Source of the DNA: JBDKTK01 sp039680225
GTDB taxonomy: Bacteria; Desulfobacterota; Syntrophia; Syntrophales; UBA4778
NCBI GenBank assembly: GCA_039680225.1
Contig: JBDKTK010000095.1
Location: forward strand, 1 to 37,315
Direction: 5' to 3'
Length of the DNA stretch: 37,315 bases
The notes beneath the pieces are model-generated. The model saw only the letters and a list, made by a program, of their open reading frames with translations. It did not search any database and was not told the DNA's origin. Positions 31,953 to 37,315 of the stretch are shown here, in pieces (within the stretch, counting starts at the first letter, position 1; every line of letters starts with the position of its first letter). Position numbers and translations under genes: made by a program.

Positions 31953-32546
31953 ATGGCGATAAATCTGGACCGGCAAAAAATACTGGATGCGGCCCGCGAG
32001 CAATTCGCGAAGACAGGGCTCAGGAAGACATCCCTTACCGACATCGCAAAACCCCTCGGAGTGGGAAAGACCGCCGTTTATCATCATTTTCCCGGAGGCA
32101 AAAGGGAGTTGATGGATGAGGTCATGCGGCATGAGGAAGAGGTCCTCCTCAGCCATTTGAGAAAGGCAATTGCCAGGGAATCCGATCCCCGCAGGCAGCT
32201 GAGGGCGTTGATTGTATCCAAGCTCAACCACGGCCGGCGGCTCCGCAAGCTCTTCGCTGTGAGCCGCGACGTCGGCGAAGAGATAGCGTCAATCTATGCC
32301 ACCCGGGAGAGCTCTTTCAACAATGAGGAGCTCGCCATGATTGAAGAAATATTGAAAAGAGGGATCTCGAAAAAAGTGTTCAAACCCGCGGACTCTCTGC
32401 ACCTTGCCGCAGTGCTCCAGATGATAGCGCGGAGGGTTGAAATGGTGTTCGTTTTCGAGATGACGCCCAGGACGATGGAGCAGCAGATAGACGATCTCCT
32501 CGAAATCCTGTTTTACGGCATTGCTACGGCCCCGAAGAAAAAATGA
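31953..32546 (+). CDS. TetR/AcrR-family transcriptional regulator
   Basis: A 197-residue regulator starting at ATG 31953 with AGGAGAT just upstream; the reading frame stays open further 5' but that part covers the promoter and hairpin and is rejected. The N-terminal helix-turn-helix is clear (LRKTSLTDIAKPLGVGKTAVYHHF). The C-terminal ligand-binding helices are not informative. It lies between the second metabolic block and the dehydratase block, with its own promoter and operator-like repeats, and is the only regulator in the window. It may respond to an acyl-CoA and control both sides, which is an inference. Confidence 0.9.
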   Translation: MAINLDRQKILDAAREQFAKTGLRKTSLTDIAKPLGVGKTAVYHHFPGGKRELMDEVMRHEEEVLLSHLRKAIARESDPRRQLRALIVSKLNHGRRLRKLFAVSRDVGEEIASIYATRESSFNNEELAMIEEILKRGISKKVFKPADSLHLAAVLQMIARRVEMVFVFEMTPRTMEQQIDDLLEILFYGIATAPKKK

Positions 32547-32862
32547 AGCTGAAAGTTGCCCGGGAGGAACAACGCCGGCAGTGTTTGCTTTGATCCTCCG
32601 CGATGTAACCGCGGTATAGTTTGCAAAAGATGCCCATGAAAATAGAGGTGGAAGATATTGAGAGTCATCCGGAGCCGGTCCCTGGTCTTTCAGTGGAGAT
32701 TCGCCGTCAAAAAGTAATTAACCAATCCAACAACTAATTCAAAGGCAAAGTCAATCCATGTTTATAAAACCACATCTCAAAAAAGCGACAGTAGTCCATC
32801 ATAAGATGGAATCATTTGATTCAATAAATGCTGCTGCGGAACCTGAAGAGGAGGGATAGTCA
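32547..32862 (+). other. 316-base intergenic region before the dehydratase block
   Basis: This gap is more AT-rich than its surroundings in its second half. I see a short CCGCG...CGCGG inverted repeat near 32598-32614 next to TATAGT (32615-32620), a possible but weak -10 element. A 35-codon frame at 32630-32737 has no ribosome-binding site. GAGGAGGGA near 32849-32857 is the ribosome-binding site of the next gene. A promoter for the dehydratase genes probably lies here, but I cannot define it. No RNA gene or riboswitch is recognised. Confidence 0.4.
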
Positions 32863-34320
32863 ATGGATGTGAGCGAGATTGTCGATCAGAGGCTTGCTAA
32901 AAAACGGGAACAGGAGAGCATAGATTTTCTCGGCAAGGCCATATCGGAGCTGATGAAAAGCCCTGTTATCAAAAATGCCATGGCAGTGGCGCTTGACGAG
33001 ATGCTGGCGTCGTGGTCGGGCGACAGTTTCCTGAAGAGGAAATTTTCCGCCCAGATTCTCAAGACGGCCGGGGCCGGGGAGATCGCTCCCTTTACGGATT
33101 CGGCAATCTGGAAGAACGGGCTGGGCGTGCCCTCCATGCTTGCCCTTGCTCCGGTGCTCATAAACTCCGCGGCATCCATCTTCCTCAAAATGCTGGTCAC
33201 GGTTCGCCAGTATTCGCCGGAAGAGCAGGCGAATTTTTTCCGGACATCCATAGCCCAGCTGGATGCGGCGCGTCTGGGCGAAGTCGTTACGGAAGCGGCC
33301 CGGAATTTTTCGGCCCTGCTTAAGGAGAACCCCACCCTGGCGGCCGAACTCCTGGAAAAGCCGCTGGACGACATGCTGAAGAAGATCGATTTCGGCGAGC
33401 TGACGGAATTGCTGGAAAACTCCGCCGAAGGCATAACAGCTGTTTCAGGGGTGGTCGGCGCAACCCTGTGGAACCATCCCGGCAAACTGGCCTGTCTCGA
33501 GATCATGAGCATGGGACTTATAAATATCCTGGTCAGCTCGCTTAACGAGATGCTCAAGCCGATGAAAAACGCGTCCCCGGAATCGACGACAGACCTCGTG
33601 TTCGCCGTCGTCGATACGTTTGACGGCAGGAAGCTGGGGGAAGTCTTCAATGCGGTCCTGGAGCTTTTCCGAAAAATCAACACGGGCAGCGTGATCCTGG
33701 GGGAAGGCGATAAATCCGTATTCCAGGCCGTGCTGGCCAACAAGCTGCGGGAGATCAATTCCGTCCTGGACCCGGTGCTTGTGAGAAAGGCAAAAATTGC
33801 CTGGGCTGAGAACAGGGAAGCAGCAGTCAAATCCACATGTGAGGCCGCCAGAGAAAATCCCCGGATATTCATGGAGACCCTTGCCGCTCTGAGCGCCATA
33901 AAGAATCCCGCCATCCGGTCGGCCGGTGTTCAATTGAAGCTGTTCGAGGAATTGCCGGCGGCTGAGGTGGATGCCGCCTGCGCCCGGGGACTGGGCGAAC
34001 TGGATATGCAGGAGATCGGTGAAATTTTTAATTCCCTGCTGCGGGCGGTTAACAGGGTCCACGCGGGCAGCCCCGATTTGTCCCTGAACCTGCTCGGCAC
34101 TCTCGCAACAGCCGTTGACACCCGGGAGCTGAAAAAAGCGGCCGATTGGATAGTCGATGATGTGGTCTCCTGTCTCAAGCCCGCCGCCCAGGCGGTCATG
34201 CCCGCCGTTCTGCGGGGGTTGAACGAGCTGCTTGCCCCCGAAAACGGGAACAGCGAAATAGATGAGGCATTGGCGCTCTTGAGAAACCGCATCTGCATGC
34301 AAGGAGGTTGTCAGAGATGA
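32863..34320 (+). CDS. Uncharacterised helical protein coupled to the dehydratase genes
   Basis: A 485-residue protein that I do not recognise. It is rich in Ala, Leu, Glu and Lys with long amphipathic helical stretches, and has no signal peptide or convincing membrane helix, though a hydrophobic stretch (GVPSMLALAPVLINSAASIFL) lies near residue 90. Cysteines are few and form no cluster motif. Several helical segments look loosely repeated (sections ending in a short ELLE or ELF motif), suggesting an alpha-solenoid-like protein. It has a good GAGGAGG site, and its stop overlaps the start of the dehydratase subunit (ATGA), so it is made with that enzyme. A role as extra subunit, assembly factor or membrane tether is possible but unproven. 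Confidence 0.75.
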   Translation: MDVSEIVDQRLAKKREQESIDFLGKAISELMKSPVIKNAMAVALDEMLASWSGDSFLKRKFSAQILKTAGAGEIAPFTDSAIWKNGLGVPSMLALAPVLINSAASIFLKMLVTVRQYSPEEQANFFRTSIAQLDAARLGEVVTEAARNFSALLKENPTLAAELLEKPLDDMLKKIDFGELTELLENSAEGITAVSGVVGATLWNHPGKLACLEIMSMGLINILVSSLNEMLKPMKNASPESTTDLVFAVVDTFDGRKLGEVFNAVLELFRKINTGSVILGEGDKSVFQAVLANKLREINSVLDPVLVRKAKIAWAENREAAVKSTCEAARENPRIFMETLAALSAIKNPAIRSAGVQLKLFEELPAAEVDAACARGLGELDMQEIGEIFNSLLRAVNRVHAGSPDLSLNLLGTLATAVDTRELKKAADWIVDDVVSCLKPAAQAVMPAVLRGLNELLAPENGNSEIDEALALLRNRICMQGGCQR

Positions 34321-35447
34321 GAGAAGAAATACGCGAGGCCGTTACGTCGATTTCCAACCGCTACGTGAAGAAATGGAAAGCGGAAGGGAAAAAAATAATC
34401 GGTTATCCCTGCACGTATGTGCCCGCCGAGATAATCGCCGCAGCGGGAATGCTTCCCTTCCGGCTGAGGGCGGTCGAGGTCGAATCGACATCCATCGGCG
34501 ATACATATTTCGGGCCTGTCGTGTGCAGCTTCCCCAAGGCCCTGCTGCAGATGGCGGGCGAAGGCAAATACAATTTCCTGGACGGCGCACTGGTCTGCAA
34601 CGGCTGCGATACCATGCGCAGGCTGGATGAATGCTGGAGAAAGGCCGGCGAGGATTTTAAAGGGATAGTCCCCGCCCTGTTCCATTATTACTCCGCTCCC
34701 CACAAGGTCGAAGACTACAGCATCAAGTGGTTCGCGGATGAGGCAAGGCAGTTCATAAAAGCGCTCGAGGAGAAATTCGCCGTCAAGATCACCGATGAGG
34801 CCCTGCGGGAGGAAATCAGGAAGTACAACCATTCCCGTTCCCTCCTGGAGAAGCTCGATAATCTGAGGATCAGCGATGCGGCCCCCATTTCCGGCGAGGA
34901 GGCAATAGCCATCGCCATTGCGGGCACCGCCATGCCGGTTTCCGAATTCAACTCCCTTCTCGAACAGATCATTGCCGGGCTTGAGGGGAAAAACGAGGGG
35001 CTGCCCGGAAAGCGTCTCATGCTGGTGGGCAGCATAATCGACGACCTGGACCTGCTGCGGGCCATTGAAGAGGAAGGCGCTGTGATTGTAGCAGACACTC
35101 TGTGTTTCGGATCGAGGTCGCATGTCGAAATGGTTGACGAAAAAGGCGATCCCATTGAGGCCCTTGCCAGGAGATACCTGGAAGCAGTCTTATGCCCGCG
35201 GATGTTCGGAGGATATAAGAAAAGGTTCAAATATCTGATTGACCGCGCCAGGAAGGCGAAGGTCGACGGGGTGATACTTCAGAATGTCCGGTTCTGCGAC
35301 CTCCATGGATCGGAAAACGGGATATTCGAAAGGGACCTGGAGGCGGCGGGCATCCCCTGCACGAGGATGGAGCGGGAATACGGGCCCCTGGGGGATGAGG
35401 GCCGCATCAAGATGAGAGTGGATGCATTCCTCGAGAGGATATCCTGA
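34317..35447 (+). CDS. 2-hydroxyacyl-CoA dehydratase/benzoyl-CoA reductase family subunit (HgdB/BcrC-like)
   Basis: A 376-residue subunit starting at ATG 34317, which overlaps the previous stop and has AAGGAGG at 34300-34306. It shows the family framework: GYPCTYVPAEIIAAAG near the N-terminus, then VVCSFPKALLQM, LVCNGCDTMRRLDE and, near the end, FCDLHGSENG. These cysteines are expected to bind one 4Fe-4S cluster. The NGCDTMRR segment resembles the BcrC/BadD type, so the complex could be a dearomatising reductase as well as a dehydratase. It pairs with the 35527 subunit and needs the activase at 36942. The dehydratase removes water from (R)-2-hydroxyacyl-CoA by a ketyl-radical route; the reaction is reversible. 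Confidence 0.85.
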   Translation: MREEIREAVTSISNRYVKKWKAEGKKIIGYPCTYVPAEIIAAAGMLPFRLRAVEVESTSIGDTYFGPVVCSFPKALLQMAGEGKYNFLDGALVCNGCDTMRRLDECWRKAGEDFKGIVPALFHYYSAPHKVEDYSIKWFADEARQFIKALEEKFAVKITDEALREEIRKYNHSRSLLEKLDNLRISDAAPISGEEAIAIAIAGTAMPVSEFNSLLEQIIAGLEGKNEGLPGKRLMLVGSIIDDLDLLRAIEEEGAVIVADTLCFGSRSHVEMVDEKGDPIEALARRYLEAVLCPRMFGGYKKRFKYLIDRARKAKVDGVILQNVRFCDLHGSENGIFERDLEAAGIPCTRMEREYGPLGDEGRIKMRVDAFLERIS

Positions 35448-35461
35448 AAGGAGCGCGCGCC

Positions 35462-35530
35462 ATGAACATACACTGCAAAAGGACAGGAGCAAAAAGTCAG
35501 CACGAGCATTTAGGGGGGTACCGACAATGA
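35462..35530 (+). CDS. Possible 22-residue micro-ORF between the two dehydratase subunits
   Basis: Between the two subunit genes, an ATG at 35462 has AAGGAG at 35448-35453 with good spacing, and the frame ends in TGA at 35528-35530. The stop overlaps the ATG of the next gene (ATGA at 35527-35530). The product would be a basic 22-residue peptide with one Cys and three His. Translation may only serve to couple ribosomes to the larger gene, whose own site (GGGGGG) is poor. No homologue is recognised. Confidence 0.4.
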   Translation: MNIHCKRTGAKSQHEHLGGYRQ

Positions 35531-36945
35531 GGAGCGTATTTAGAGAGTACAATTACGACTGGCGTTTCTGGAGCCTCATGGACAACGCGAGCAAGCTGTT
35601 CGACTCCACCGAAAAGGAGTTGAAATACACAGCCGGACACGTGCCGTCCTTCAAGGACACCAATATGAAGCTGTTATCCACGGGCCAGGCGGGCGTCAAG
35701 CTCGCCAAAGCAACGGCCCGCTATATGGACAACATCCTGAACGCGAAGCAGAACAAGAAGAAGCTGGCCCTGATAACATACAATTTCTCTCCCGCCATCC
35801 TGTTTGCTTTCGATATCGTGCCTTACTGCCTCGAGGGGCTTTCCGCATTCTACGCGGCGGTATGGGAAAAGGAGATTTACGAGAGTCTCGACTATTGCTG
35901 CGAAGTGGGCTTTACCGAGACATCCTGCTCCGGACAGCGCACCGGGCTGGGGGCGATCCTGGCCGGATTGGCTGAGAGGCCGGATTTCGTGGTCTGCAGC
36001 ACGCCGGGCGTCTGCGATTCGAACGCCAATGCCTTCGCCTTCGCCTCGGCATACCTGGACGTGCCGTTCTGCCAGCTCAACTATCCCAACATCCTTGTCG
36101 AAGACAGGGCGGTGGAGTATCACCGGGCGGACTTCAGGCAAATGCTGTCCTTCCTCGAAAATCAGACCGGGAAGAAACTTGATATCGACAAGCTCCGGGA
36201 AATCTGCCGGCAACTGATCCGGCAGGACGAAATCATCTGCGAGATCCAGGAATACCAGAGGCTGATCCCCTCTCCCGTCCCCGGGATTTTCAACCTGTTC
36301 ATTTACGATATCAAGGTAATGTTCAGCGGAATACAGGACGGGACGGATATCCTGGAAGCCATGCTGGATATCGTCAAGGCCAATGCCGCCAAGGGGGTTG
36401 CCGGAGACGGCGTGGAGAAGCTGCGGGGGTTCTTTTACTATATCGATCATTACTGCATAAAGATGAAGTACTGGAGATGGCTGGAGAGAAACGGCATCAG
36501 CCATATCGGCACGATGATGACCGATTTCTGGCAGACCAACGCGTATTACGCCAAGGGCCGCGAAAATGAAGGCTACTCGGTGGACCTCAGGGACATGGAT
36601 TCAATGATCGATTCGCTCGCGGCGCAGACCTCGCGCATGCCGATGGTGAAGCAGATCAGGGGCCCGTATGACGCCCCTCACATGTGGCTTGACGATACGG
36701 TTGGAGTGGCCAAGCTCATGAAGCCCGACTTCCTTGCGTTCATGGGCACGATGGGATGCCGCAACACCTGGAGCATGGTGAAGCTCATCACGAAAGATAT
36801 GGAGAAACTGGGGTACCCGACGCTGACCCTGTATGCGGATTCGTTCGACAACAGGATTGAGCCGGTGGACACATTCCTGGGAAAAATAGACGAGTTCCTG
36901 CGCGTTCGCGGGATTCGCGGCTGGAAAGGAGCAACGTGGAAATGA
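35527..36945 (+). CDS. 2-hydroxyacyl-CoA dehydratase/benzoyl-CoA reductase family subunit (HgdA/BcrB-like)
   Basis: A 472-residue subunit starting at ATG 35527; the frame is open further upstream but that part overlaps the preceding gene. Family hallmarks are YNFSPAILFAFDIVPYCLEG (the glycine-cysteine strand region), ETSCSGQRTGLGAILAG and CSTPGVCDSNANAFAFAS, with cysteines for a 4Fe-4S cluster. It is longer than typical dehydratase subunits (380-430 residues) because of an N-terminal segment of about 60 residues. Together with the 34317 protein it should form the heterodimeric core. The ATG of the activase overlaps its stop. Whether the substrate is a 2-hydroxyacyl-CoA or a cyclic enoyl/aryl-CoA cannot be decided here. 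Confidence 0.83.
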   Translation: MRSVFREYNYDWRFWSLMDNASKLFDSTEKELKYTAGHVPSFKDTNMKLLSTGQAGVKLAKATARYMDNILNAKQNKKKLALITYNFSPAILFAFDIVPYCLEGLSAFYAAVWEKEIYESLDYCCEVGFTETSCSGQRTGLGAILAGLAERPDFVVCSTPGVCDSNANAFAFASAYLDVPFCQLNYPNILVEDRAVEYHRADFRQMLSFLENQTGKKLDIDKLREICRQLIRQDEIICEIQEYQRLIPSPVPGIFNLFIYDIKVMFSGIQDGTDILEAMLDIVKANAAKGVAGDGVEKLRGFFYYIDHYCIKMKYWRWLERNGISHIGTMMTDFWQTNAYYAKGRENEGYSVDLRDMDSMIDSLAAQTSRMPMVKQIRGPYDAPHMWLDDTVGVAKLMKPDFLAFMGTMGCRNTWSMVKLITKDMEKLGYPTLTLYADSFDNRIEPVDTFLGKIDEFLRVRGIRGWKGATWK

Positions 36946-37315
36946 TTACTGCCGGATGCGATATAGGGTCCCTGACGGCGAAGGCGGTGATCCTGGCGGA
37001 TAACAAGGTTCTTGCCGCCCGGATCGCGAGAGTCAAATCGAGACCGGAGGCTTCCGCCCGGGACATAATGGAAAGCGCCCTGGGCGAGGCAGGGCTTAAG
37101 CTCGAACAAATCGAATGCTGCATCGGCACCGGCTACGGGAAAGAGCATATCCCGTTCATCGCGGGCACGATGTCCGAAGTGGCCTGCCATGCGAGGGGCG
37201 CGAAGTGGATGCTGCCCTCGGTCCGCACAGTGATAGACATCGGGGGTCAGGACTGTAAAGCGATGCGCGTCGATGACCGCGGGAAAATTGTCAAATTCGC
37301 CACCAACGACAAGTG
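36942..37315 (+). CDS. ATP-dependent activase of the dehydratase/reductase (HgdC/BcrD-type), 3' partial
   Basis: The gene runs off the window end after about 124 codons. The first ATG is at 36942, overlapping the previous stop; an in-frame GTG at 36936 is an alternative, both served by AAAGGAG at 36926-36931. It has the actin/hexokinase-type ATP-binding motif DIGSLTAKAVIL, then GTGYGKEH and DIGGQDCKAM. The window stops at FATNDK, immediately before the position where these proteins carry the first Cys that holds the bridging 4Fe-4S cluster. It uses ATP hydrolysis to inject one low-potential electron into the core enzyme. Its presence confirms that the dehydratase-type enzyme is of the radical, ATP-activated class. 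Confidence 0.88.
   Translation, partial: MITAGCDIGSLTAKAVILADNKVLAARIARVKSRPEASARDIMESALGEAGLKLEQIECCIGTGYGKEHIPFIAGTMSEVACHARGAKWMLPSVRTVIDIGGQDCKAMRVDDRGKIVKFATNDK

Noticed and set aside
32630..32737. 35-codon frame in the gap before the dehydratase block
   Set aside because: No ribosome-binding site and no recognisable product; kept only as part of the intergenic description.
35422..35526. N-terminal extension of the HgdA/BcrB-like subunit
   Set aside because: It overlaps the previous gene and has no family match; ATG 35527 is a better start.
1..37315. tRNA, rRNA, CRISPR array, insertion sequence or prophage
   Set aside because: No cloverleaf-like, regularly spaced repeat, terminal inverted repeat or transposase/integrase signature was seen on either strand.

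Overview
The window is a metabolic island from a GC-rich anaerobic bacterium. All supported genes lie on the + strand. I see no rRNA, tRNA, CRISPR array, transposase or phage gene. A Desulfobacterota/Syntrophales-type organism is the best guess: several oxygen-sensitive or low-potential systems sit together (tungsten-type aldehyde:ferredoxin oxidoreductase, many ferredoxin motifs, a radical 2-hydroxyacyl-CoA dehydratase with its activase) beside a very large set of acyl-CoA enzymes. This is inference from gene content, not from a marker gene.

Region 1 (1-18.7 kb) is a tightly packed, probably single operon of beta-oxidation-like genes with many ATGA overlaps. In order: a 5'-truncated SDR with two SCP2 domains (MFE-2-like), an SCP-x-type thiolase, a small unknown protein, an acyl-CoA dehydrogenase (ACAD), an alpha-methylacyl-CoA racemase, a ~620-residue ACAD, a stand-alone AOR N-terminal domain, a dienoyl-CoA isomerase, a 3-hydroxyacyl-CoA dehydrogenase, a cysteine-less thiolase homologue, two DUF35 zinc-ribbon/OB proteins, a BKACE (DUF849) enzyme, a pair of ACADs of which one lacks the catalytic base, a second cysteine-less thiolase homologue, a nitronate-monooxygenase-family flavoprotein and a phytoene-desaturase-like flavoprotein. 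A hairpin at 18779-18818 probably ends the unit.

Region 2 (18.9-31.8 kb) holds a CruF-like membrane protein, an AOR fused to four ferredoxin motifs, two SDR-type oxidoreductases, a single-domain SCP2-like protein, a TPP enzyme of the 2-hydroxyacyl-CoA lyase/oxalyl-CoA decarboxylase type, a zinc alcohol dehydrogenase, an acyl-CoA ligase and two paralogous Fe-S proteins. A hairpin at 31738-31798 follows.

Region 3 (31.9-37.3 kb) has a TetR regulator with its own AT-rich promoter and GAAC/GTTC operator-like repeats, then a helical protein of unknown function coupled to two subunits of the 2-hydroxyacyl-CoA dehydratase/benzoyl-CoA reductase family and a 3'-truncated ATP-dependent activase.

How they may work together: racemase, SCP-x thiolase, SCP2 domains and MFE-2-like dehydrogenase are the bacterial counterparts of peroxisomal oxidation of 2-methyl-branched acids. 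The lyase, an aldehyde oxidoreductase and an acyl-CoA ligase are the later steps of alpha-oxidation of 3-methyl-branched acids such as phytanate. The oxygen-dependent hydroxylase of that pathway is absent, but a reversible 2-hydroxyacyl-CoA dehydratase is present and could place the 2-hydroxyl group without oxygen. I propose, as a hypothesis, an anaerobic alpha- plus beta-oxidation route for methyl-branched, isoprenoid or steroid-like acids. The main alternative is anaerobic degradation of a steroid or alicyclic compound, for which the DUF35/thiolase-like proteins and paired ACADs are also suggestive.
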